Shown here: positions 34,587 to 44,614 of the stretch, in pieces
Layout of the letters: every line of letters starts with the position of its first letter
Numbering within the stretch: position 1 is the first letter of the stretch
Source: Nonomuraea ceibae
GTDB taxonomy: Bacteria > Actinomycetota > Actinomycetes > Streptosporangiales > Streptosporangiaceae
NCBI RefSeq assembly: GCF_019396325.1
Contig: NZ_JAHKRO010000031.1
Location: forward strand, 1-64,000
DNA length: 64,000 nt
Direction: 5' to 3'
Made by a program: the position numbers and the translations under genes
Notes under the pieces: model-generated
What the model saw: only the letters and a program-made list of their open reading frames with translations
Database searches by the model: none
Told to the model about the DNA's origin: nothing

Positions 34587-34838
34587 GGGTGGGTTCCTTC
34601 CTGTCGGGAGGTGAAGAGCCTGACGTGGGGCCTGTGCGTACCGTTCTGCGAGGAGAGCCGAGGCGTGGGCGCTGCGTCGGAGAGGCGGTGCGCGTCCACC
34701 TCGGCATCCGGCTCCTCCCACGAGGGCGGGTGACCGGGGAGGGACAGCCATCCTCCGGGGACGGCCCTGCGGGCGGGACGTCCCTCACGTCTGGAGTTTC
34801 CCTCCGAAACGCGGCACCGTCCAGGGGCGGCGCCCCCA
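34587..34838. other. Gap upstream of ureG, no gene seen
   Basis: About 250 bases between the ureG start and the convergent-in-line Mut7-C gene end. It is GC-rich and has no frame with a ribosome site that I believe. It should contain the ureG promoter, but no clear -35/-10 was found. Confidence 0.4.
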
Positions 34839-34866
34839 AGATCAGCCCGCCGAGATCAGCCCGCCG
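34839..34866. repeat. 14-bp tandem duplication over the Mut7-C gene stop
   Basis: AGATCAGCCCGCCG occurs twice in direct succession (34839-34852 and 34853-34866). The second copy contains the stop codon of the Mut7-C gene, so the duplication added a spare stop-containing unit just outside the gene. Confidence 0.8.
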
Positions 34867-35575
34867 CCCACGCTCGCGCCGCGCGGACGATCTCCTCCAG
34901 GTCGCCGCTGTGCGCGCCGTGCCAGTAGACCTGGCCGCACACCCGGCACCGGCCGTAGGCGTCGTAACTGCGCCGGGTGCCGTCACGCAGCACCGGCTCC
35001 ACCTCCCGCTTGGCCACCGCCTCCAGCTCCCCGTTGCAGGCCGTGCAGCGCGTCCACGGCCGCAGCGGCGGCGCGAACCGCTCCAGCAGGTCGCGGAGCT
35101 GGTCGGGCGCCCGCGTGCCGCGCACGTACGCGCCCAGCCACAGCGCGCGGCGGCGCAGCAGGCCGCGGTCCTGGGTGAGCAGCACCCGCCGCTCCGCGTT
35201 CGCCTGCGCCACCAGCGACGGGTCGTCCATGTCGTTGTGGTAGGCCGTGTCGATGCCCAGCAGGCGCAGCCGCCTGGCCAGCGTGCCCAGGTGCACGTCC
35301 AGCAGGAAGCGCGGCTCGCCCGGCAGCGGCTGCGGGCGGGGCACCCCGAGCACGTCCACGACGTCGCCGGGGCGCGGCTGGTAGGACGGCGGCACGCCCA
35401 CACCGCCGACCGTCATCGGGCCCACCTCCGTCAGCGGGATGCCGGCCGACTCCACGTGGTGACCCAGCGTCGACGAGCCGTCGGGGGTGATCGGCTGTGC
35501 CTCCCGCCGGCGGCTCGCGGGCAGGAACATCAGCAACTCCGGCGCGATGCGAAGAAGCGCGTCCATGACGTCCAT
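34856..35575 (-). CDS. Mut7-C RNase domain protein with ubiquitin-like N-terminus
   Basis: 239 residues. The N-terminal ~85 residues have the ThiS/MoaD-like form (LLMFLPASRRR, then VPPSYQPRPGDVVDVLG). The Mut7-C PIN-like RNase follows: FLLDVHLGTLARRLRLLGID with the leading Asp, then YHNDMDDPSLVAQ and VLLTQDRGLLRRR, supplying the acidic active-site residues. A zinc ribbon with two CxxC pairs (CTACNG and CRVCGQVYW) ends the protein. The substrate RNA is unknown. It follows the kinase gene by 9 bases on the same strand. Confidence 0.9.
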   Translation of the reverse strand: MDVMDALLRIAPELLMFLPASRRREAQPITPDGSSTLGHHVESAGIPLTEVGPMTVGGVGVPPSYQPRPGDVVDVLGVPRPQPLPGEPRFLLDVHLGTLARRLRLLGIDTAYHNDMDDPSLVAQANAERRVLLTQDRGLLRRRALWLGAYVRGTRAPDQLRDLLERFAPPLRPWTRCTACNGELEAVAKREVEPVLRDGTRRSYDAYGRCRVCGQVYWHGAHSGDLEEIVRAARAWAAG

Positions 35576-35584
35576 TCTGTACGG

Positions 35585-37576
<1,992 letters not shown>

Positions 37577-37586
37577 GATCGCCAGG

Positions 37587-38561
37587 TTAGACGTCGAGCC
37601 GCCAGTCGTTCCACTCGTCCAGCAGCTCGAACCCCATGGCCTCGTTGATCGCCAGCATGTGCGTGTTGGACCGGGCGTTCCAGGTGATGACGCGCTCCAC
37701 GCCAGGCTCGCTCTCGCGCAGCCAGAACAGGTTCGTCAGCTTCATCAGCAGGCCCAGCCGGTGGCCGCGGTGCCCGGCCAGCACGGCGGTGTCGGCCTGG
37801 GCGGCCCAGCCGCCGGGGACGTCGGGGGAGATGAAGATGCGTGAGAAGCCCGCCGGGGCGCCGTCGGAGATCCGCCGGGCCAGCACGGAGTAGACGGTCT
37901 CACCCGCCAGCCCGATGCGCTCCTCGGCGAAGCGCACGCTGTCGAGCGGGAAGCGGGACTCCTCGACGCCCTCGCCGCGCGGAGCGTCGTTCATGCCGCC
38001 CAGCAGGGTGGCGAGATCGGGCAGCAGGCCGGGCTCGGCCGGGCCGAGCCAGCGCTCCACCCGGTAACCGGCGGGCTCCGGCAGCATGCGGCGCAGCCCG
38101 TCCCAGTCGGCCGCGCGCAGGTCGAGCACCCGGCGCGCCTCGCCCAGCGAGAGCGTGAACCCTCGCGCCGAGGCGAACCGCGCCCCGTCGCTCCCCGCCT
38201 GCGTCTCGCTCAGCACGAGACGCCTGCCGCGAGCGCGTACCCGCTCCACGGCGTGCGCGAGCAGGGCGGACCCGACGCCGGCCCGCTGCCGCTCCGGCCG
38301 CACCACCAGCACCGCCAGCCGGCCCAGGTGGAGGTTCTCGTGCACGGGGAAGGCCAGCATGGTGCCGCCGATCACCTCGTCGCCGTCGACGGCGACGTGC
38401 GCCTCGACCTCCGCCCCGGGAAAGCCCCTGGTCACGTCCACCTCGAACCGCCTGCGGGACCACAGCGGCCCCGGCTGACCGGCGTACGCGGCGACGAACG
38501 CGTCATGGAGCGCGGGCAGCAGCCTGCCCGGCCGCTCGGGATCGATGCGCTGGATCTGCAT
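37587..38561 (-). CDS. Tandem GNAT acetyltransferase
   Basis: 324 residues with two GNAT domains. The N-terminal one has the acetyl-CoA loop VVRPERQRAGVGSALL. The C-terminal one has VLAGHRGHRLGLLMKL and ends with ITWNARSNTHMLAINEAMGF, a form found in double-GNAT proteins related to mycothiol synthase. The substrate is unknown. It lies 10 bases upstream of the kinase gene on the same strand, so the two could be co-transcribed. Confidence 0.88.
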   Translation of the reverse strand: MQIQRIDPERPGRLLPALHDAFVAAYAGQPGPLWSRRRFEVDVTRGFPGAEVEAHVAVDGDEVIGGTMLAFPVHENLHLGRLAVLVVRPERQRAGVGSALLAHAVERVRARGRRLVLSETQAGSDGARFASARGFTLSLGEARRVLDLRAADWDGLRRMLPEPAGYRVERWLGPAEPGLLPDLATLLGGMNDAPRGEGVEESRFPLDSVRFAEERIGLAGETVYSVLARRISDGAPAGFSRIFISPDVPGGWAAQADTAVLAGHRGHRLGLLMKLTNLFWLRESEPGVERVITWNARSNTHMLAINEAMGFELLDEWNDWRLDV

Positions 38562-38606
38562 GCGTCCCAGCCAAACGCACCGGCGGCGGCGACGCGACCG
38601 GTTTTC

Positions 38607-38852
38607 CTACTGGCGGTAGTTCTCCACCTCGCCGGCCGGCCGCACGGCGGCGTCGTCGGGGTTCTCGCCCGCGCTGCGGCGGGCCCGGCGCTGGCGCAGC
38701 AGGTCCCAGCACTGGTCGAGCGCCGTCTCCAGCTCCCTGACCCGGGCGTTCTCCTCGTCGGAGGGCAGCTCGCCCGCGCGCAGCCTCTCACGCAGGCCGC
38801 GCTCCTCGTCGACCAGCTCGCTGATCCTGCTGAGAATCTCGTTGTCCCGCAT
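38607..38852 (-). CDS. DUF2630 family protein
   Basis: 81 residues from the ATG at 38852. It has the family pattern ILSRISELVDEERGLRERL, then ARVRELETALDQCWDLLRQR and the terminal GEVENYRQ. It is a small charged helical, probably coiled-coil protein of unknown function. It is divergent from the dimethylargininase-like gene at 38891 with a 38-base gap. Confidence 0.85.
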   Translation of the reverse strand: MRDNEILSRISELVDEERGLRERLRAGELPSDEENARVRELETALDQCWDLLRQRRARRSAGENPDDAAVRPAGEVENYRQ

Positions 38853-38890
38853 GCTCAAGATCCTACGTATCGCGTGATAGAACACGCCCT

Positions 38891-39421
38891 ATGGCTGGTA
38901 TCGCGCTGGTAAGAAAGCCTGGTTCGCGCATCGCCGAGGGCATCGTCACCCACCTCCAGCGCCAGTCCGTCGACCCCGAGCGCGCCGCCGCCCAGCACGC
39001 CGCGTACGTGGCCGCGCTCGACGCCGCCGGCTGGCGGCCCGTGCACGCCGAACCCGCCGACGACCTGCCCGACGCGCCGTTCGTGGAGGACACGGTCGTG
39101 GTCGCCGGGACGCTGGCCGTACTGACCAGACCGGGCGCGCCCGGACGGCGGCCCGAGGTCGAGTCCGTCGAACGCGCCGTACGCGGCCTCGGCCTGACCA
39201 CGGTCAGGATCACGCGGCCCGCCACGCTCGACGGCGGCGACGTGCTCCAGACCGGGCCCACCGTGTACGCGGGCCGCTCCGGACGGACGAACAACGCGGG
39301 CATCGCCCAGCTCAGCGCGCTGCTGCCCGAGCGCGACGTGGTGACCGTGGACATCTCCGAGTTTGAGAAGCTCGAAGGCTGCGTCACCTGCCTCAGCGTC
39401 CTCATCCCGGCACCGCGCTGA
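38891..39421 (+). pseudogene. Dimethylargininase (DDAH) with internal deletion
   Basis: 176 residues in one open frame against ~255-260 for full DDAH. The first ~150 residues are normal: PDAPFVEDTVVV, TLDGGDVLQTG and YAGRSGRTNNAGIAQL. After LLPERDVVTV the sequence jumps directly to DISEFEKLEGCVTCLSV, which is the family C-terminus. About 80 residues are missing, including the segment with the catalytic His (VLHLKS in homologues). The nucleophile Cys is kept. The last residues (LIPAPR) also depart from the family. An in-frame deletion with loss of hydrolysis is the simplest reading. Confidence 0.75.
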
Positions 39422-39487
39422 ACTGCCTGCTCTCACCATGTGAGAACCGGGGCGGTCCACGGCGAGACGTCTGGTAGCGTGAACGGC

Positions 39488-39532
39488 ATGCTGCGCGGGC
39501 TCCTTCTTAGCTGCCGCGGCGGGGGCCACTGA
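39488..39532 (+). CDS. Leucine-rich leader peptide of leuA
   Basis: A 14-codon frame encodes MLRGLLLSCRGGGH. Four of its first seven codons are Leu, and two are CTT, a rare codon in this genome. It ends 71 bases before leuA and its 3' half forms one arm of a hairpin. This is the layout of a transcription-attenuation leader responding to charged leucine tRNA, as known for leuA in actinobacteria. Confidence 0.7.
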   Translation: MLRGLLLSCRGGGH

Positions 39533-39552
39533 GGCCGGCTCCCTCGCCGCGG
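39514..39552 (+). promoter_or_regulatory. Attenuator hairpin of leuA
   Basis: CCGCGGCG (39514-39521) and CGCCGCGG (39545-39552) form a perfect outer stem, with GGCC pairing inside. The 5' arm lies inside the leader peptide, so ribosome stalling at its Leu codons would change the pairing. No U-tract follows, so termination may need Rho, or the hairpin may control translation. Confidence 0.5.
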
Positions 39553-39603
39553 AGCCAGTCATGCGCGTCGGCCGCTTCGACCCGACCGACAGGAGCACCC
39601 GAC

Positions 39604-41310
39604 ATGACCGCCCAGCGACCCAGCCCGATGCCGTTCCAGCGCTACCAACCCTTCGAGCCTGTCCGGCTGACCGACCGCACCTGGCCCGACCAGGTCATCA
39701 CCAAGGCCCCGCGCTGGTGCGCGGTCGACCTGCGTGACGGCAACCAGGCGCTGATCGACCCGATGGACTCCCACCGCAAGCTCCAGATGTTCGAGCTGCT
39801 GGTGAAGATGGGCTACAAGGAGATCGAGGTGGGCTTCCCGGCCGCCTCCCAGACCGACTACGACTTCGTCCGCCAGATCATCGACGAGGACCGCATCCCG
39901 GACGACGTCGTCATCCAGGTGCTGACGCAGGCGAGGCCCGAGCTCATCGAGCGCACCTTCGAGGCCATCCAGGGCGCCCGGCAGGCCATCGTCCACCTGT
40001 ACAACTCCACCTCGACGCTGCAGCGCCGCGTCGTGTTCGGCCAGGACAAGGACGGCATCACCGCCATCGCGGTCGAAGGCGCCAAACTGGTCAAGAAGCT
40101 GGCCGACGCCACCGACGTCGACGTCTACTTCCAGTACTCGCCCGAGTCGTTCACCGGCACCGAGCTCGAATACGCCGTCGAGGTGTGCGACGCCGTCAAC
40201 GAGGTGTGGCAGCCCACCCCCGACCGCAAGGTCATCGTCAACCTGCCCGCCACCGTCGAGATGGCCACCCCCAACGTCTACGCCGACCAGATCGAGTGGA
40301 TGCACCGCCACCTCAAGCACCGCGACTCGATCATCCTGTCGCTGCACCCGCACAACGACCGAGGCAGCGCCGTGGCCGCCGCCGAGCTCGGCTACATGGC
40401 CGGCGCCGACCGCATCGAAGGCTGCCTGTTCGGCAACGGCGAGCGCACCGGCAACGTCTGCCTGGTCACCCTCGGCATGAACCTGTTCTCCCAGGGCATC
40501 GACCCCGAGATCGACTTCAGTGACATCGACGAGATCCGCCGCGTCACCGAATACTGCAACCAGCTCCCCGTCCACCCGCGCCACCCGTGGGGCGGCGAGC
40601 TCGTCTACACCGCCTTCTCCGGCTCCCACCAGGACGCCATCAAGAAGGGCTTCGAACACCTCGAAGCCGACGCCGCCGCGGCCGGCATCCCGGTCGACTC
40701 CTACACCTGGGCCGTCCCGTACCTGCCGATCGACCCCAAGGACATCGGCCGCACCTACGAAGCCGTCATCCGCGTCAACAGCCAGTCCGGCAAGGGCGGC
40801 GTCGCCTACATCATGAAGGCCGACCACCAGCTCGACCTGCCGCGCCGGCTGCAGATCGAGTTCTCCAAGGTCGTCCAGTCCCGCACCGACGCCGAAGGCG
40901 GCGAAATCAGCCCCGCCGCCATGTACGGCATCTTCCAGGACGAATACCTGCCCACGCCGCACAACCGCTGGGGCCGCCTCGGCCTCATGGCCCACCGCCA
41001 CGAATCCACCGTCGACGACCAGGACCGCATCAGCGCCGACGTCCGCATCGACGGCGAGATCCGCGAGGTCGCCGGCACCGGCAACGGGCCCATCTCCGCG
41101 TTCATCGACGCCATCGCCAAGGCCGGCATCCAGGCCCGCGTCCTCGACTACGTCGAACACGCCATGAGCGCCGGCACCGACGCCAAGGCCGCCTCCTACC
41201 TGGAGTGCGAGGTCAATGGGCAGGTGCTGTGGGGCGTCGGCATCGACGCCAACACCACCACCGCCTCCCTGAAGGCCATCATCTCAGCCGTCAACCGGGC
41301 TTACCGGTGA
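39604..41310 (+). CDS. leuA: 2-isopropylmalate synthase
   Basis: 568 residues, matching the long (type II) actinobacterial LeuA. It condenses acetyl-CoA and 2-oxoisovalerate in the first committed step of leucine synthesis. DLRDGNQALIDPM holds the metal-binding Asp and HPHNDRGSAVAAAELG the HxH motif. GCLFGNGERTGNVCLVTLG is the second family signature. The C-terminal regulatory (leucine feedback) domain ends at ISAVNRAYR. AGGAG precedes the ATG. It lies behind a leader peptide. Its last 20 bases overlap the end of the convergent lipoprotein gene. Confidence 0.97.
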   Translation: MTAQRPSPMPFQRYQPFEPVRLTDRTWPDQVITKAPRWCAVDLRDGNQALIDPMDSHRKLQMFELLVKMGYKEIEVGFPAASQTDYDFVRQIIDEDRIPDDVVIQVLTQARPELIERTFEAIQGARQAIVHLYNSTSTLQRRVVFGQDKDGITAIAVEGAKLVKKLADATDVDVYFQYSPESFTGTELEYAVEVCDAVNEVWQPTPDRKVIVNLPATVEMATPNVYADQIEWMHRHLKHRDSIILSLHPHNDRGSAVAAAELGYMAGADRIEGCLFGNGERTGNVCLVTLGMNLFSQGIDPEIDFSDIDEIRRVTEYCNQLPVHPRHPWGGELVYTAFSGSHQDAIKKGFEHLEADAAAAGIPVDSYTWAVPYLPIDPKDIGRTYEAVIRVNSQSGKGGVAYIMKADHQLDLPRRLQIEFSKVVQSRTDAEGGEISPAAMYGIFQDEYLPTPHNRWGRLGLMAHRHESTVDDQDRISADVRIDGEIREVAGTGNGPISAFIDAIAKAGIQARVLDYVEHAMSAGTDAKAASYLECEVNGQVLWGVGIDANTTTASLKAIISAVNRAYR

Positions 41311-41962
41311 GCTGCTGAGTAGCGGTGGCCGTGGCTTGAGGGCTGTGCGACTGCGCTCCCTGGGTCCCTTGGGTTCCTTGGGGGGTGCAGTCGTACAGCT
41401 CGCCGTAGCGGGACTGGGCTATGCGCATGAGGACGATAAGATCCTGGATCGCGTCCCTGCCTTTGGCCACTTTGGCCAGGTAGATGTCAAGCATGCGATC
41501 TTTGCCCCCACAGCGAAACTTCGCACTTATCCGGTAGGGCTGCTGGGCGAGGAGGCCACTCGTCAGGTAGGCGACCATGCCATTTCCGAGGTCGGCGGGA
41601 ATGGTAACGCCATTGTGGCGAGTATAAATGCTAAGCCTGCCATCCATCACGTAGTCAATGTGCTCCTGGCCCGTCTTGCCCTCTGCGCGTAGCCAGTTCA
41701 CCTGAAGGGGTGGGCGCATTGGGTCTGGGGTCCGGCACTCGCCGCTTGCTTCGCTCCCGACCGTTTCTCCAGAAATGGGGCCGACTGTTCCGGTGATCGC
41801 ACGAAACGCCTGCTCGGGGACAAGCTTGCAAACGTACGGTGGGGCGTCGGTGATCGTCTGGCGGGCAGAGTTCGGTGTGGCGACCATGCTCTTTTCGGCA
41901 GAGCATGCCGGCAATAGCAAAATGATCGCTGTCGGGATGGCTGACAGGTATGGGCTTCTCAA
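41291..41962 (-). CDS. Putative lipoprotein, low GC, partner of the large upstream gene
   Basis: 223 residues. The signal peptide AIPTAIILLLPAC ends in the lipobox LPAC (Cys ~20), so it should be lipid-anchored outside the membrane. The mature part has paired Cys (YVCKLVPEQ, GECRTPDP, KFRCGGKD, LYDCTPQG) and a Gln/Thr/Ser-rich tail. I recognise no family. Base composition is visibly lower in GC than the surroundings. Its ATG overlaps the stop of the 732-residue gene by four bases. A role as envelope partner or immunity protein for that gene's product is inference. Confidence 0.7.
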   Translation of the reverse strand: MRSPYLSAIPTAIILLLPACSAEKSMVATPNSARQTITDAPPYVCKLVPEQAFRAITGTVGPISGETVGSEASGECRTPDPMRPPLQVNWLRAEGKTGQEHIDYVMDGRLSIYTRHNGVTIPADLGNGMVAYLTSGLLAQQPYRISAKFRCGGKDRMLDIYLAKVAKGRDAIQDLIVLMRIAQSRYGELYDCTPQGTQGTQGAQSHSPQATATATQQLTGKPG

Positions 41963-44157
41963 CTTTTCTCCTCCGGGGAGGAGTTATTCTGCAGGCCTAG
42001 GTAGTCTAGCGCCCCGGTTGTCCTGTGAAGGGTGCCGTTGCATCGGTCGAGCAGGCTGCTGCTTTCACCCTTTTCCCGAGCCCATTCAAGGAATTTGCTG
42101 TACTCCTTTGGGGTCATTTCGGCAAAAGGTTTGATTGTTGGTGGTATCCCAGAGCTGAATATATGCCCCTCGCTAGACAGTTCGTCGAACATCCCCTTGT
42201 TTAGCATGGCTGTGGCGAGCATCTGCTCCGACAATCTCTCCACTGCAAGGCGATTGTTGGCCAGCGTGCTATATGTATCATCCAAGCTTCGCCCGGGTTG
42301 GGACATTTGTTGTGCGGTATATTTGGCGATTTCGTCGAATCCCGCCCCAGCCAGCTTGTCATAACCCTTAGTGATGGTTTCATTGAACGCTCCGGCGGCC
42401 AACTGGCTGATCGGTCTGGCGCCTGGAACTGGAAGTAGTCCAATAGCGTCGCGCACCATGCCTTTCAGGGCGTCGTCAGTTCTCTTGGCATCCAGTCCCA
42501 GCGCAATTAGCCCTTGACGACGGGTTTCCACAATGTGGCTGAAGAGTGCTGCCTCCTCTACGGTGCGATCCTCCAAGAACTTCGCCGTGTCTATCCTGTC
42601 GACGCGTCCGGTTCCGTTGAGGTCGAAGCGCTTGACGTCGGCCTGTGTGAAGCCGAAGCGTTCGGCGTTGGAGGCGTCGAGGCCGACCGGGGGGACGGTG
42701 TCGAGGGCCGCGCGCATGTGTTCGGTCTGTGCTCTCACCAGGGCTTCGAACCCGGCGTCGTGCGACGTGGCCAGCAGCAGCGCGTAGGACATGTCCTCGG
42801 GGGCGACCCTCTCGAAATGGGCTCGGTTCAGGTACAGCTGAGACAGTTCGTCCACGTTCGCGGCGATGGCCCGGGCCAAGGGGTACGACAGGGGCGTGTA
42901 GCGGTCGAACAGTTCTCTGTTGACGAGTTTGAGGTTGCCGTCGTCCGCTTTGCCGAAGGCGCTCCGCACCTCGTCGGACAGGATCTTGGTCAGTTCGGCG
43001 GCCAGGTGTCGTGAGGTGGGGTCCTGGCCGGTGGTGGCGGTGATCAGCAGGTCGTTGAAGGGTGCGTGGTCCTTCAGGTAGAGGGAGGCCCGCCAGCGCG
43101 TCGTCAGCAGGTAGTCCAGCGTGGACTCCTTCCAGCCGGGCGGGGTGTGGGCCAGGAGGGCGTGGGCGGCTTCGCGGCTGGACTTGGCGGCGTGGAAGAG
43201 GTCGTCCACGACGGCGGAGGATCCTCTGGCGCCGGGGACGCCGGCGTGGGCGCCGGGGCGGAGGAGGGTGCCGAGGCCGAGGGTGCCGGCGAGGTCGGGG
43301 ACGGGGACCTGGGTGCTGCCGAAGAGGCGGCCGAGCGCGTCGCCGGTGGCTGCCCATTGGGCTTTGCGCTGGTCGTGTTCGTAGGCGATGGCGTCGCGGC
43401 CGACGACGGTCATGAACTCCCGGGAGAACGGGCTCCGACCGTCGTGGGCTCGCCAGATGAGGGCATGAGCCTGGTAGCCGGTGTAGGTGGTGTCGCCGGT
43501 CCGGTGGGTGGCGCGGCCCTGCTGGGTGAGGTCCTTGAGGAAGGTGGAGCCCAGGTACGCGGGGTCGCGCGGGTCGGTGGCCTTGGCCAGGGCGGTGGCG
43601 AGCAGGCTGAGGACGTGGGGGGCGGTGGTGGTGAGGGGGGTGGTGGCCTGGCGGTCGCGGGCGTCGCGGAGCTGGGCGGCGAGGGAGCCGGGGAGGCGGG
43701 TGACGCCTTCGGCGCCCAGGACGCCGAGGAAGGTCTTGACGAACGCGGCGTCGGCGGTGCGGGAGGCGTACGCGCGCAGTTCGGCGAGGGCGCGGGTGTC
43801 GCCGTCGGCGGCACGCCGGGCGGCGCGGGCGGCGAGGGTGCCGTCGAGCAGGGCCTGGGCGGCGTCGAGGGTGTCGGGGAGCTCGACGAAGCTGCCGGCG
43901 GGGGTGCTGGTGCCGAAGGTGACCTTCTGGCGTTGGAGTTCGTGGACGAGGCGCTGCCGTCGGCGCAGGTCGCCGGCCTGGGTGGCGACACGGGTGGCGA
44001 GGTCGCGCAGGCGGGTGGCGGGGGTGGTGTCGAGGCCGGCGGCGTGCAGCTCGCGGTGGAGGGCCTGGGCGAGCTGTTCCAGCCGGCGGGCGGCCTGGGT
44101 GTGGGCGCTGGTCATGGCGTCGAACTGGGCCGGTTTGACCCCGGTGAAGCCGCTCAT
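41959..44157 (-). CDS. Large DUF6571-like protein, possible secreted toxin-type protein
   Basis: 732 residues from the ATG at 44157. The first ~130 residues are helical coiled coil (QAARRLEQLAQALHRELH), resembling the WXG100-type N-termini of proteins secreted by type VII systems. The central ~350 residues resemble DUF6571 (AAFVKTFLGVLGAEGVTRLP). DLNGTGRVDRIDTAKF is an EF-hand-like calcium loop. Up to about residue 515 the DNA is very GC-rich; beyond that it falls sharply (33 of 60 bases in 42241-42300), with codons atypical of the genome. That suggests a swapped C-terminal domain. It is encoded between a WXG-like gene and a lipoprotein gene with 4-base overlaps at both ends. Confidence 0.65.
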   Translation of the reverse strand: MSGFTGVKPAQFDAMTSAHTQAARRLEQLAQALHRELHAAGLDTTPATRLRDLATRVATQAGDLRRRQRLVHELQRQKVTFGTSTPAGSFVELPDTLDAAQALLDGTLAARAARRAADGDTRALAELRAYASRTADAAFVKTFLGVLGAEGVTRLPGSLAAQLRDARDRQATTPLTTTAPHVLSLLATALAKATDPRDPAYLGSTFLKDLTQQGRATHRTGDTTYTGYQAHALIWRAHDGRSPFSREFMTVVGRDAIAYEHDQRKAQWAATGDALGRLFGSTQVPVPDLAGTLGLGTLLRPGAHAGVPGARGSSAVVDDLFHAAKSSREAAHALLAHTPPGWKESTLDYLLTTRWRASLYLKDHAPFNDLLITATTGQDPTSRHLAAELTKILSDEVRSAFGKADDGNLKLVNRELFDRYTPLSYPLARAIAANVDELSQLYLNRAHFERVAPEDMSYALLLATSHDAGFEALVRAQTEHMRAALDTVPPVGLDASNAERFGFTQADVKRFDLNGTGRVDRIDTAKFLEDRTVEEAALFSHIVETRRQGLIALGLDAKRTDDALKGMVRDAIGLLPVPGARPISQLAAGAFNETITKGYDKLAGAGFDEIAKYTAQQMSQPGRSLDDTYSTLANNRLAVERLSEQMLATAMLNKGMFDELSSEGHIFSSGIPPTIKPFAEMTPKEYSKFLEWAREKGESSSLLDRCNGTLHRTTGALDYLGLQNNSSPEEKS

Positions 44158-44396
44158 GGGGTGTCCCGCAGCGCGGCGAGCTTGCGGTCGGCGCTGTGGA
44201 CGGCCTCGGTGAGCATGGCCCACAGCTCGCGCTGGTCGGCGTGGAGCTGGGCGCCGAACCGGTCGCCGGTGGGGCCCACCCAGGCGTCGTCGGCCATCAG
44301 GCGGCAGGCGGGGGCGAGCGCCCACCAGTGTTCGTCCGACAGCCGCCGGATCCGCTCCGCCGTCGCGCGCATCGCCTCGCGGTCGAGGTCAGCCAC
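44154..44396 (-). CDS. WXG100-like small protein
   Basis: 80 residues from the GTG at 44396, seven bases after GAGGGG. It is helical and hairpin-like: LDREAMRATAERIRRLSDE, then WVGPTGDRFGAQLHADQREL. The central W-V-G is at the place of the WxG turn. Such proteins pair with larger substrates for ESX-like secretion. The stop overlaps the start of the large gene by four bases. Confidence 0.65.
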   Translation of the reverse strand: MADLDREAMRATAERIRRLSDEHWWALAPACRLMADDAWVGPTGDRFGAQLHADQRELWAMLTEAVHSADRKLAALRDTP

Positions 44397-44614
44397 GATG
44401 ATCCCCTCGTATGGCTCGTGCACAGAACCAGATCAGGAGGCGGCGTTCCTCCACGTCACCCCGACGGTAATCACGATCACGACGACAAGACAAGTTGAAC
44501 GTCAGCGAAAGTATGAATGCGTTCGATATTCGCCGGGAATTGTGTGGATTTGCGGTACGAAATTCGGGCGGGGGAAATCCGGTCGCCGTGATCTCGTGTG
44601 CCACGCTTGACCGC

